In this document: positions 17,148 through 25,960 of the stretch, one piece after another
Layout of the letters: every line of letters starts with the position of its first letter
How positions within the stretch are numbered: the first letter of the stretch is position 1
Source: GCA-2748575 sp965222725
GTDB lineage: Bacteria; Pseudomonadota; Gammaproteobacteria; Pseudomonadales; Ketobacteraceae
Assembly (NCBI GenBank): GCA_965222725.1
Contig: OZ244969.1
Location: forward strand, 4,092,001-4,156,000
Direction: 5' to 3'
Length of the DNA stretch: 64,000 nucleotides
Made by a program: the position numbers and the translations under genes
The notes under the pieces: model-generated
The model's database searches: none
Told to the model about the DNA's origin: nothing
Seen by the model: the letters and a program-made list of their open reading frames with translations, nothing else

Positions 17148-20100
17148 CTATGCCATGTCCCTTAACTTGCCTTTTGAAAACCAGGCAAACAGCACCGGCA
17201 ATACAAACAGCGTCAAGAACGTAGCGGTTACCAACCCGCCCACGATCACACTGGCCAAAGGCTTTTGGATTTCCGCGCCAACGCCATTGGACAGCAGCAT
17301 GGGAATCAGACCCAGCGCCGAGGTAATAGCAGTCATCAACACGGGCCTTAGCCTTGAAACCGCTCCATCAAACACCGCATCCGATACTTTCAGGCCGTCC
17401 GCAATCCGTTGATTGATGCTTTCCACCATGACAACGCCATTCAGTACAGCGACCCCGAACAGGGTGATGAAGCCCACTGAGCTGGGCACCGACAAATACT
17501 GACCGGAAATCCAGAGTGAAAACACCCCGCCAATCACCGCCAGCGGGACATTCACCAGAATCAGCATGGCCTGGCCAACCGAGGCAAAGGCAAAATAAAG
17601 CAATAAGGCAATTAATCCCAGCGAAACCGGCACCACCAGTGATAAACGCTTTTGCGCTCGCTGCTGGTTTTCAAACTGGCCACCGATATCGATGGAATAG
17701 CCGGTGGGCAGATCCACTTGCTCCGCAATCGCCTGACGAATATCGGCAACCACGCTGCCCATGTCCCGTCCCTGAACATTGGCCTGAATCACCACCCGAC
17801 GCTGAACGTCATCACGACGTACCTGCGGTGGGCCGGATGTAATACTCACTTCGGCAACGTCGCCAAGACGCACCCAGGCCCCGCTGGGCGCCTGTAACCT
17901 CAGGTCGGCAATGGTTTCACGGTCTTTGCGAAACCGCTCGGCCAGTCGCACGTAGATGTCGTATCGCTCGTTGCCATTGATGATCTGACCGGCACTGGCT
18001 CCACCCAATCCTTTTCGCACCAGCTCCATCACGTCACCCACGGCCAGACCGTAACGGGACAAGGCCCTTCGATCCGGTTTCACCACCAGTTGAGATTCGC
18101 CGGTGATCTGCTCCATCGCCACATCCCGGGCACCTTCGATGTCCTTCACCACGGCCTCAATAGCCTGGCCCTTTTCGGCCAGCACGGCAAGATCGGGACC
18201 AAACAGTTTGATGGCCAGCTGCGCTTTGACACCCGAGAGCAACTCGTCCACACGGGTTGCGATGGGTTGCGAGAAGTTGAACAGTAAGCCCGGGTGTTGC
18301 TCCAGTTTCTGCTCCATCAATGACTGGAGTTCATAACGGTTGTCTGCACTGGTCCATTCCGGCACCGGCTTAAGGCCAATATAAATCTCGATGTTATTCA
18401 CTGGCTCAGGATCGCCGCCGATTTCAGCCCGGCCAATGCGCGACAGCGCGTAAGTCACCTCCGGGAACTCCATCAACATGGCCTCCAGCTTGGGGGCCAC
18501 TTCCAGCGCGGTATCCAGACTGGAAGAAGGTGCCAGGGTGACGCGCAGGTTAATGGTGCCTTCCTCCAGCTCGGGCACGAACTCTGTACCCAGTCGGGGC
18601 AAAACCAGCGCGGCCGCCACCACCATAACGGCAGCAACACCCACCACCACTTTGCTGTGCCCCATAGCCCAGGATAAACCTTTACGATAGAGCCTATCGA
18701 GCGGCTTCAATACAAAGCTCTCGCGTTGACGCACACCCTTGCGAAAGAGGTAGGTGGCCAGTGCAGGTACGATGATCAAGGCCACTAACACCGCCGAGAG
18801 CATAGCCAGCATGATGCTGATGGCCATGGGCTGAAACAGTTTGGCTTCGACACCCTCAAAGCTGAACAGCGGCATGAAGACAACCAGAATAATGGCCGTA
18901 GCAAAAAAGATAGGGCGCGCGACTTCCTTACCGGCTTCCTGCAGGCGCAAGGCAATACCATGGCGGTCGTGGCCCACATCAACAGGGTCTTCGTCATCGG
19001 AATCCACCCGCGATTGTCTGTGGGTATCATGCTCAGCATCCGGATGCGTCAGATGTTTAAACATATTCTCCACCATCACCACTGAGCCATCTACCAACAT
19101 ACCGATGGCGACCGCGATCCCCCCCAGCGACATCAGATTGGCCGACAACCCAAACCAAGACATCACCATCAGGGCAATGCCAATGGAAATCGGGATAGAC
19201 ATCAACACCAGAAAGGTGGCACGCAGATTCATCAGGAACAGCGCGAGGATGACAACAATAAATACAAACGCCAGCAACAGGGCATTAACTACCGTCTGCA
19301 CGGCCTTACTGACTAAATCCGCTTGATCATAATAGGCTTCAAATTTCACGCCTGCCGGTAGCGCCTGATTAATCCGTTCGGTGCGGGTTTTAACAGCGTC
19401 TATTGTGGCCTTAGTGTTGGCCCCCATGCGCTTGAGCACGATGCCGGACACAATCTCACCAAGATTTTCCACATTGCCGTCGGCATTCTTTCGAGACATG
19501 GTCACCGCACCCTGGCGGATTTCACTACCCAATGCCACTTGCGCCACATCGGACACAGTAACCGTGGTGCCATCTACCGTTTTCAACGGTACCTGGCGGA
19601 TTTGCTCCAATCCCTGTTCACCATGATCCAGCCAGCCGGTACCCCTGATCACCAGTTGCTCCTGGCCCCGGTTCATATACCAGCCGCCAACGTTGGTATT
19701 GTTACGCGCCAGCGCCGACATGATGTCATCCTGGGTCAGCTCGTAGGCCAACAGCCGGGAGGGGTTCAGGTTTACCTGGTATTGGCGCACTTCACCGCCG
19801 AACGATAGCACATCGGTCACGCCCTCGGCCGGGATCAATAGCAGCTTCACCACCCAGTCGTTCAAACTGCGCAATGCCATGGCATCGAAACCGGCATCGG
19901 GTTCGGCCACCAGCAGATACTGATAGACCTGACCCAGGCCGGAAGTATTCGGGCCCATTTCCGGCGTGCCGACGCCATCTGGGATCAGCTCCCTGGCAGC
20001 CTGAAGCCGTTCAAAGACCAGTTGCCGGGCAAAATAGATATCCGTGCCTTCTTTAAAGACTACGGTGACGCCGGACAGGCCGGTTTTGGAGATGGAACGC

Positions 20101-20345
20101 ACCTCTTCCACATCCGGCAGGGCGTACATCACAGCCTCGATGGGGTAGGTAATAAGCTGTTCCACCTCTTCGGCAGCCAGCCCCGGTGCTTCGGTATTGA
20201 CAGATACCTGCACGTTGGTGACATCCGGAAAGGCATCCAGATTCAGTTTGGGAATAATAAAAACGGCACTGACCGTTAATGTGATCAGGGCTATCACCAC
20301 CAGCAACCGGTTGATGACCGCCCAATCGATAATTCGGTTAAACAT
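17148..20345 (-). CDS. czcA: CzcA-type heavy-metal RND pump
   Basis: Proton-driven inner-membrane pump of 1065 residues for divalent cations such as Co, Zn and Cd. N-terminal segment: LNLDAFPDVTNVQVSVNT, as in CzcA. The TM4 region reads GGIAVAIGMLVDGSVVMVEN, the DG form of divalent HME pumps, in contrast to VDAA in the CusA-like protein at 9562. Directly after it there is a cytoplasmic insertion rich in His and Asp (about residues 425-460, including HPDAEHDTHRQSR and GHDRHG). It is the third gene of a czcCBA operon; czcB ends 15 bases upstream. Confidence 0.93.
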   Translation of the reverse strand: MFNRIIDWAVINRLLVVIALITLTVSAVFIIPKLNLDAFPDVTNVQVSVNTEAPGLAAEEVEQLITYPIEAVMYALPDVEEVRSISKTGLSGVTVVFKEGTDIYFARQLVFERLQAARELIPDGVGTPEMGPNTSGLGQVYQYLLVAEPDAGFDAMALRSLNDWVVKLLLIPAEGVTDVLSFGGEVRQYQVNLNPSRLLAYELTQDDIMSALARNNTNVGGWYMNRGQEQLVIRGTGWLDHGEQGLEQIRQVPLKTVDGTTVTVSDVAQVALGSEIRQGAVTMSRKNADGNVENLGEIVSGIVLKRMGANTKATIDAVKTRTERINQALPAGVKFEAYYDQADLVSKAVQTVVNALLLAFVFIVVILALFLMNLRATFLVLMSIPISIGIALMVMSWFGLSANLMSLGGIAVAIGMLVDGSVVMVENMFKHLTHPDAEHDTHRQSRVDSDDEDPVDVGHDRHGIALRLQEAGKEVARPIFFATAIILVVFMPLFSFEGVEAKLFQPMAISIMLAMLSAVLVALIIVPALATYLFRKGVRQRESFVLKPLDRLYRKGLSWAMGHSKVVVGVAAVMVVAAALVLPRLGTEFVPELEEGTINLRVTLAPSSSLDTALEVAPKLEAMLMEFPEVTYALSRIGRAEIGGDPEPVNNIEIYIGLKPVPEWTSADNRYELQSLMEQKLEQHPGLLFNFSQPIATRVDELLSGVKAQLAIKLFGPDLAVLAEKGQAIEAVVKDIEGARDVAMEQITGESQLVVKPDRRALSRYGLAVGDVMELVRKGLGGASAGQIINGNERYDIYVRLAERFRKDRETIADLRLQAPSGAWVRLGDVAEVSITSGPPQVRRDDVQRRVVIQANVQGRDMGSVVADIRQAIAEQVDLPTGYSIDIGGQFENQQRAQKRLSLVVPVSLGLIALLLYFAFASVGQAMLILVNVPLAVIGGVFSLWISGQYLSVPSSVGFITLFGVAVLNGVVMVESINQRIADGLKVSDAVFDGAVSRLRPVLMTAITSALGLIPMLLSNGVGAEIQKPLASVIVGGLVTATFLTLFVLPVLFAWFSKGKLRDMA

Positions 20346-20360
20346 GGGGTCTCCTACTGC

Positions 20361-21713
20361 TTAGTGGTTGTGGGGATCAAAACCGCCCTTGGCGATCTGG
20401 GAGGCAACAAAGAAAGCGCCCTGTGTGACAATACGCGCCCCCGGACCGACACCGCTAATTTCACGTAGCGGCCCGAGTGCTCGACCCAACTCCACCTCCA
20501 CTGGCTGGAACTCGCCGGGTTGGTCTTCCACGAACACCGTCCAATCTCCGTCCGCTCCGCGCATCAGTGCGGTTTCGGGTACCGCTAGCACGGGTCTTTT
20601 AGTCTGGAATCGGAAATACACCTCGGCGAACTGGCCCGGGTGCAGGCGATGTTCCGGATTATTGACCAACAGGCGCACGGTACGGGTACGGGTGATGGGA
20701 TCGATGGTGTGTGCCTCCTGAGTGACCGACGCTTTAACGCGCACATCACCTGTCACGACTTCCGCTGGCGTCCCCTCGCCCAGACTCAGGGACAGATTGG
20801 CGGGCAGATGAGCTTCTACCCAGAGCTGCTTTTCATTGGCCAGCGCAATCAAAGGTTCGCCCGCCTCAATCCGTTGCCCCTGCTCGAAAGCATCGCTCAG
20901 CACCGCACCGTCGATTTGGGCACGCAAGGTATATTCCCCCAAGGCCAGGGATTGCTGTGACGCTACTAGTGGTTGCAGGTCTGCGGTGGACAGGCCATAG
21001 GCTAACAGCGTTGCCCGGGCCGCCTCCAGGTTGGTTTTGGCAGCAATATAACGCTGTTCACCCACGGTTTTGCGCCCAAGCTCCTGTACTCTCTGCCATT
21101 CGGGCCAGGCCGTGCGGTAATTGGCCTGTGCTTGCGCCACTGCTTCACTGAACAGAGTAACCAGCGGCTGACCCTGTTCGACGTGATCGCCCAGGGCGAC
21201 ATGGCGGTGCAGCACCACGGAGGGCACCCGGGGCGATACCCGGTAACTGGTGTAACCGTTGGACAGTATCTCCCCGGGTGCGTAAAGCTGATAATCAACC
21301 TTTCTGGGAGTCAGTGGGATTACCTGAATATCGGCCAAGGTCATTTGTGCCGGGTCCAGTGACGCGGAAGCAGCTTCTTCGTGACCTCCATGCCCACCAT
21401 GATTATCGTGCTCACCATGTGCGCCCTCGCTGTGCTCTTCATGCCCGTGTTCTGATTCGGAATTGTGCTCGTCGTGGGCGCTGTGTTCGTCATGATCTTC
21501 ATCGCCGTGATCTGCGTGGCCGTGCTCGGTGTCAGGCTGATGCGCATCATGCTCTTCATGATTATCGTGTTCGCTATGGGGGGCCGCTGTTGTCGCTTTT
21601 TCCTGCCCATGCTCACGCGCATGCTTAGACTCAGATTCTTTGGCGTGGCTTGCGTTAGCGGTCGCAAGCCACGCAATCAAAATGGCTACCAGTGTTTTAT
21701 TCATGTTTCTCAT
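20361..21713 (-). CDS. czcB: CzcB-type adaptor with a very long His-rich N-terminus
   Basis: Periplasmic membrane-fusion protein of 450 residues. After a signal peptide ending near ANASHAKE there is a run of about 85 residues (roughly 27-112) made almost only of His, Glu, Asp, Gly and Ser, for example HGHADHGDEDHDEHSAHDEH, before the adaptor proper begins at SLDPAQMTLADIQVIPL. The adaptor has hairpin, lipoyl (LYAPGEILSNGYTSYRVSPR) and beta-barrel parts and ends in DPHNH. The His tract would bind many Zn, Ni or Co ions in the periplasm. It lies between czcC (6-base gap) and czcA. Confidence 0.92.
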   Translation of the reverse strand: MRNMNKTLVAILIAWLATANASHAKESESKHAREHGQEKATTAAPHSEHDNHEEHDAHQPDTEHGHADHGDEDHDEHSAHDEHNSESEHGHEEHSEGAHGEHDNHGGHGGHEEAASASLDPAQMTLADIQVIPLTPRKVDYQLYAPGEILSNGYTSYRVSPRVPSVVLHRHVALGDHVEQGQPLVTLFSEAVAQAQANYRTAWPEWQRVQELGRKTVGEQRYIAAKTNLEAARATLLAYGLSTADLQPLVASQQSLALGEYTLRAQIDGAVLSDAFEQGQRIEAGEPLIALANEKQLWVEAHLPANLSLSLGEGTPAEVVTGDVRVKASVTQEAHTIDPITRTRTVRLLVNNPEHRLHPGQFAEVYFRFQTKRPVLAVPETALMRGADGDWTVFVEDQPGEFQPVEVELGRALGPLREISGVGPGARIVTQGAFFVASQIAKGGFDPHNH

Positions 21714-21719
21714 TCCTGT

Positions 21720-22961
21720 TTAATTCGTTGACGCTGTCGATGGCTTTGTTGCGCTGATCAGGCGGCCCGATTGCTGAAGTACATCAGTGAGCGCGAGCCG
21801 GGTTTGTTTTTCCAGCTCAATGCCTGCCAGCAGGCTTTCGGCGCGTTGATTCAAGGCCAGCAGATAATCAGTGGTGGACAGATCACCCGTGCGCCATTGC
21901 CGTTGCAGCAGTTCGGCGCTGTTCTCGACCCGACCCTGAGCCACCGTTTGCCAGCGGCGGTATTGTTGTTCATAGCGCTGCCAGGCCGCGTGGGCGGCAC
22001 TCCAGTCGAAACGTTGTTTGCGGTAAGTAGATTGGAATCGAGCTTCAGCCTCCAGTGCTGCCTGCTCGGCGGCACGAGTCTCTGCGCTGAAATTGTTGCG
22101 CACATTCAGCGGGATGGAGAGCGTTAGCCCCACAACGCTTTCGCCTTCATCACGACCGGCATTGAGCCCTACCGTGGGCTCCGCCCGAGCAGTGCGCCTT
22201 GCCACTTTGGCTTCTTCCTTAAGCGACTGCCAGCGGGCATGGGCACTGGCAATGGCCGGGTGCTTCAGCAGCTCCTGATCTGTCGTCGAGTCGGGCTGAG
22301 AAGGCCAGAAGCTATCGGGGACTGCACCCCTTTCCGGGGACCATTCCGGGAGCAACTCATGAACTTTGCTCTCTGCTTTTTGCAACGTCGCTTCTACCTC
22401 CGCGACCTGGGCCAACAGTTGCGACAGGGACAGAAAGGTGAGTTCGGCATCAATGCTGCCCAGATCACCTGCCCGCTGCCGCTTCTCCAACAGTCCGAGC
22501 AAGGTGTTAAGTTGCTGCTGTTGCGATTGTGCAATAGACGCAGCGCGCTTGGCGGCATCCCACTCCACCAGGGCAGCAATTGCCTGGGCAGTGTGGTTTA
22601 GCACCTGTTGCTGATATTGTGCTTGGGCGGCAATTCGCATAAAGCCCGATTGATGCTGCCGTGCGCCGCGTCTGTCCCACCAGTCAATGGTCTGTTGAAC
22701 GCCAACTTGATAGTTGTCTTCCTCGCCGCTGCGTTCCAGCTCGGTGGAAAGTTCCGGATTGTAGAGTGGCTGCTCTGCTGCTTCGGCGCTGGCGTTAGAA
22801 CCCAGCAATTGCTCGCGGGCAGCGCGCACATCGGGGTGTTGTTGAACCTGGGATGCCAACCAGGTGTTCCAACTGGAGACTTCCGCATATCCAAGCACGG
22901 GCAGGAAAAGCACAGCCATGCCCAGTAAAGCCCGTCCGGGCCAGTAACTTCGTTTCATCAT
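21720..22961 (-). CDS. czcC: CzcC-type outer-membrane channel
   Basis: TolC-family outer-membrane factor, 413 residues. The signal segment is residues 1-26 (ending GYAEV). NPELSTELERSGEEDNYQVG and IDWWDRRGARQ near the start, and WRTGDLSTTDYLLALNQRAE near the end, mark the two OEP hairpins. It is the first structural gene of this operon, 6 bases ahead of czcB, and follows the exported protein at 22976 by 14 bases. Confidence 0.9.
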   Translation of the reverse strand: MMKRSYWPGRALLGMAVLFLPVLGYAEVSSWNTWLASQVQQHPDVRAAREQLLGSNASAEAAEQPLYNPELSTELERSGEEDNYQVGVQQTIDWWDRRGARQHQSGFMRIAAQAQYQQQVLNHTAQAIAALVEWDAAKRAASIAQSQQQQLNTLLGLLEKRQRAGDLGSIDAELTFLSLSQLLAQVAEVEATLQKAESKVHELLPEWSPERGAVPDSFWPSQPDSTTDQELLKHPAIASAHARWQSLKEEAKVARRTARAEPTVGLNAGRDEGESVVGLTLSIPLNVRNNFSAETRAAEQAALEAEARFQSTYRKQRFDWSAAHAAWQRYEQQYRRWQTVAQGRVENSAELLQRQWRTGDLSTTDYLLALNQRAESLLAGIELEKQTRLALTDVLQQSGRLISATKPSTASTN

Positions 22962-22975
22962 GATGCTCCTGAAAT

Positions 22976-23404
22976 TCAGCGTGCAACGGTTTGATCGTGC
23001 ACCGGATTCTGTGGTTTTTGGGGTTCATCCCGGTGAAAGGCCACCTTTATCCGCGCATCCGCCGGCAGCGGGGGGAACTTCGCAGAAAATCGCACGCCAC
23101 CTTTTTGGGATGCTCGCTTGGTAAGAAGACGCGGCGAGTAATCGGTGGTTGTTTCCGCGATCAAGGTGTTATCAGCGGACCAGGCGGCAATATCCACATG
23201 ACCGTGAGGGAGGCCGTATCGAGTCGACGCATTCAGTCGCCCTGAGACGGTTAACTCCGTGCCGATATGGTTCACGAGAACCTGGCGAAAGTGCCAGCGT
23301 TGATTGTCGGTGTTGACGATCTCAATTTCAGGCAAGAGATTCCCTGCCTGAGCCGCATTGATGTACGTAAGGCTCAAGGCGAGCCCAATAATGATAGGTT
23401 TCAT
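22976..23404 (-). CDS. hypothetical periplasmic protein of the czc operon
   Basis: An unrecognised 142-residue protein with a clear signal peptide (residues 1-20, ending AAQAG). The mature part reads like an all-beta domain: LPEIEIVNTDNQRWHFRQVL, then HVDIAAWSADNTLIAETTTD and VRFSAKFPPLPADARIKVAF. No Cys and few His are present, so it is not an obvious metal ligand protein. Its place between the His/Cys-rich small gene and czcC with short spacing suggests an accessory of the pump. No counterpart is seen in the partial czc-like operon at 1-2109. Confidence 0.7.
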   Translation of the reverse strand: MKPIIIGLALSLTYINAAQAGNLLPEIEIVNTDNQRWHFRQVLVNHIGTELTVSGRLNASTRYGLPHGHVDIAAWSADNTLIAETTTDYSPRLLTKRASQKGGVRFSAKFPPLPADARIKVAFHRDEPQKPQNPVHDQTVAR

Positions 23405-23485
23405 GGTGTTTCACCCTAAAATTAACTACCTTGTTCCGCTGTAACCAACGGCTACAGCGCCTGATGACATGCTTTTACAGCACCA

Positions 23486-23845
23486 TCAGGCGATCGGAGG
23501 GCGAAATAGCGTCGGGGGAATACCCATGGTGAGGTTGGCGCGGTAGGGAACTTTCTGGTGACCTGAAAACAAAGCGGTCAGCTGTGAAGCTGCTACGGCT
23601 AAAACCATGGAGCCATGGCCGTGGCAATGGCAGCAATGGTGGCAGTCGTACAAAGGCTGGCCCGATTTTTCGGATGCCTGTTTGCTGAGCTGCTTGTCGC
23701 TTTCGGTATCACCGGGCTGATGTGAATGTTCGAATTCCAGGTGTTCTGTCCCGGTTTGATGAAGCTGGTGAGCGTCCGCCATGGCGACCACTGACTGCAG
23801 CGCAATCAGGGTGATCAATAGGTATGAAATGGCGCGGCGGATCAT
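23486..23845 (-). CDS. small exported His/Cys-rich protein, paralogue of the one at 1753
   Basis: A 119-residue exported protein heading the czcCBA operon. Signal peptide: RRAISYLLITLIALQSV then AMAD. The mature part is His- and Glu-rich, contains the ligand cluster DCHHCCHCHGHG (about residues 68-79) and ends LFRPPIA, as in its paralogue. The frame is open up to an ATG at 23980 with AAAGGAT upstream, which would add 45 residues ahead of the signal peptide. I prefer 23845 because it places the signal peptide first and matches the paralogue. CzcI-like metal sensing or buffering is the likely role. Confidence 0.7.
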   Translation of the reverse strand: MIRRAISYLLITLIALQSVVAMADAHQLHQTGTEHLEFEHSHQPGDTESDKQLSKQASEKSGQPLYDCHHCCHCHGHGSMVLAVAASQLTALFSGHQKVPYRANLTMGIPPTLFRPPIA

Positions 23846-24001
23846 GAGTCGGGCTGGCTTCTTCTCGTTAAGGGTTTCGGTTTTAAGTACAGCGAGCCAT
23901 AGACTATCAAATTTTCGCGAAGTTCCATAGCCTTCTATCATCGCTCGCTTCAGCGCGCTTAACTCTATTGAATATGGCATATATCCTTTAACATCAACCA
24001 G

Positions 24002-24448
24002 CTAAGGATGATCAACAAATACTTTTACATCGCCTTTCTCGTCAAATGAGAATACTTTGTAGGGTTCCTTTTTATCGCCCCTTTCCATGCCCGGTGTACC
24101 TATGGGCATTCCCGGAACCGCGATTCCCTTGACATCGGGCCTGAAAAGCAACAGTCGTTTGATGTCACGATGGGTTATGTGCCCCTCGACGATATAGTTA
24201 TCAATCACCGCTGTATGGCATGCAGAGAGTTCCAGGGGCACGCCCAGCTTTCGTTTGATTTCGTAGACATCGCGAACATTGTGTTGATTAACCTCATAAC
24301 CATAATCTTCCAGATACTCTACCCATTTTACGCAACAGCCGCATTCAGGGTTTTTATAGACCGTGATCTTTTTGGGCAAAAGGTCACTTGCACTCGCATT
24401 GGTGAGGTAAAAGCAGCAAATGAATAGTAGTGTATAGATAAACTTCAT
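24002..24448 (-). CDS. DUF411 family periplasmic metal-binding protein
   Basis: A 148-residue exported protein. After a signal peptide (residues 1-19, ending ASASD) comes a thioredoxin-like-looking start, ITVYKNPECGCCVKWVEYLE, with the CxCC motif of the DUF411 family. Then come LSACHTAVIDNYIVEGHI and IAVPGMPIGTPGME, both typical of the family. These conserved Cys, His and Met residues suggest Cu or other soft-metal binding. It lies 31 bases downstream of lspA in the Pb/Cd-type operon. Confidence 0.88.
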   Translation of the reverse strand: MKFIYTLLFICCFYLTNASASDLLPKKITVYKNPECGCCVKWVEYLEDYGYEVNQHNVRDVYEIKRKLGVPLELSACHTAVIDNYIVEGHITHRDIKRLLLFRPDVKGIAVPGMPIGTPGMERGDKKEPYKVFSFDEKGDVKVFVDHP

Positions 24449-24479
24449 GTGGTTTTCTCTCCAAAGATAATGAGCAGGT

Positions 24480-24962
24480 TCAAGAGGTTCTGACTTCTTT
24501 CGTTATAGAAGCAAGCAGAACGCCCGCACCACATACAATGGCAATATCAGCGACATTAAATGCAGGCCAATGATGGCTCTTCCAATAGATATCCAGGAAA
24601 TCTACGACCGCCCCTCGGAATAAGCGGTCGAACAAGTTTCCTAAAGCACCGCCAAGAATGAATGAATATCCAAGGGTCTCTGTTCGAGCCGTTGATCGTT
24701 GAATAGCAAACACCAGCCAGCACGAAATTCCGATTGCCAAGCTAATAAAGAAATAGCGCTGCCAACCACCCGCATTGGCTAAGAAGCTGAAAGCGGCACC
24801 TTTGTTATGCCGGTGCACCAGGTTAAACATTTCGGTAATGGGTACCGCTTCGCCCAGAACAAGCATTTTTTCAACCCAATACTTTGTTATTTGATCAAGC
24901 AACAGCAAAGACACAGCAACTATATGCCAAACCCATACACCGCCTGATTTTTTATTGTTCAT
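24480..24962 (-). CDS. lspA: signal peptidase II (lipoprotein signal peptidase), metal-operon copy
   Basis: Membrane aspartyl protease that cleaves prolipoprotein signal peptides, 160 residues with four membrane helices. Family segments are LLDQITKYWVE in helix 1, FNLVHRHNKGAAFSFLA, GGALGNLFDRLFRGAVVDF (first catalytic Asp) and FNVADIAIVCGAG (second catalytic Asp). It is not in the housekeeping ileS-lspA context but 12 bases after an HMA-CDF transporter gene. Pb-resistance operons such as Cupriavidus pbr carry a similar pbrC or pbrBC gene, and this copy probably has that role. The lead connection is by analogy. Confidence 0.9.
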   Translation of the reverse strand: MNNKKSGGVWVWHIVAVSLLLLDQITKYWVEKMLVLGEAVPITEMFNLVHRHNKGAAFSFLANAGGWQRYFFISLAIGISCWLVFAIQRSTARTETLGYSFILGGALGNLFDRLFRGAVVDFLDIYWKSHHWPAFNVADIAIVCGAGVLLASITKEVRTS

Positions 24963-24974
24963 GGAGCACTCCAG

Positions 24975-25880
24975 TCAGGCTTTTAAACGGAGAATAATAC
25001 GGGCACCGTTTAACACAATCAGCCCAATCAACAACCCAATCACCAAGTCAGGATAGGGTGAACCTGTCCAGGCAACTAAAGCCCCCGCGAGAATAACACC
25101 AGTATTGGCGATTACATCATTGGCCGAGAAGATCCAACTTGCTTTCATATGGGCACCACCGTCCTTGTTTTTGCCGATCAGTATCAGACAGTAGACGTTT
25201 GCCGCTAAAGCAATCAATCCGAAGCTCATCATCAACGTAGATACCGGCTCACTGCCAAACCAGAAACGTCTTCCCACTTCCAATAACGCACCAAAGGCCA
25301 GCAGCATTTGCAACCAACCCGAGAAATGGGCGGCGCGCACTTTCAAGAAGCTGCTGCGACCAACGGCATAAAGGGCCAGTCCATACACGGCGGCATCCGC
25401 GAACATATCCAGTGAGTCGGCGATCAGGCCGGTAGACTGCGCTACCCAACCAACTGAAAACTCCACCACAAACATCAAGGCATTGATCGCCAACAATATT
25501 TTGAGCACCGCGGCATCCTTCTTTTCCATATCAGATGCTGAGGCATGAGCTTGAGATAGCGCTTCGTTATCGATCTTTTGTGAAGATATTAATGTGGCGC
25601 CCAGACCCAACGATTCTAGCGCGGTGATAATCTCCTCAACCGCATTGCTATGAAATACCCGAACCTGGCGTGCAGGAATGTCAAACTCCAGCGCAATGGA
25701 TTGCTGAACTGCGTCAAGCGCCAGGCGAATCATGCGCTCTTCGGAGGCGCAATCCATTTTAGGAACTGAAAACTCGGAGATATAACCCCCTGATTCTATT
25801 GAGGGTTTTTCTTCGGTTGTAGTCAACTTGTTGTCAGTTATGACCGTCACATCGGACCCGCAACAATTTTTTTCGGTCAT
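24975..25880 (-). CDS. cation transporter: HMA-like domain plus CDF-type membrane domain (copy 2)
   Basis: A 301-residue paralogue of the protein at 2301-3200, alike over its whole length. N-terminal CCGSD; HMA-like domain with a single Cys (VPKMDCASEERM); the CDF TM2 motif GLIADSLDMFADAAVYG; TM5-6 ANDVIANTGVILAGALVAW; and an early stop after the last helix. It is first in an operon with lspA and the DUF411 gene, driven by promoter-operator 3 and divergent from an intact PbrR-like regulator. A Pb/Cd/Zn exporter role is inferred from that context. Confidence 0.86.
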   Translation of the reverse strand: MTEKNCCGSDVTVITDNKLTTTEEKPSIESGGYISEFSVPKMDCASEERMIRLALDAVQQSIALEFDIPARQVRVFHSNAVEEIITALESLGLGATLISSQKIDNEALSQAHASASDMEKKDAAVLKILLAINALMFVVEFSVGWVAQSTGLIADSLDMFADAAVYGLALYAVGRSSFLKVRAAHFSGWLQMLLAFGALLEVGRRFWFGSEPVSTLMMSFGLIALAANVYCLILIGKNKDGGAHMKASWIFSANDVIANTGVILAGALVAWTGSPYPDLVIGLLIGLIVLNGARIILRLKA

Positions 25881-25912
25881 TTCAAAGCCTTCTGGTATCT
25901 CTCAATGGATAT

Positions 25913-25943
25913 AATGTAAACTCTATAGCCACTATAGAGTCAA
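25913..25943 (-). promoter_or_regulatory. MerR/PbrR-type promoter-operator 3
   Basis: On the minus strand TTGACT (25938-25943) and TACATT (25913-25918) flank a 19-bp spacer with the dyad ACTCTATAG-N3-CTATAGAGT (25920-25940). It drives the HMA-CDF/lspA/DUF411 operon and probably also represses the divergent regulator gene. Confidence 0.87.
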
Positions 25944-25960
25944 GATCGACAGGATGCAGA

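Noticed and set aside
21341..21731. Long open frames opposite and alongside the start of czcB
   Set aside because: They result from the His/Glu/Asp codon bias of the metal-binding tract and lack start signals or protein-like composition.
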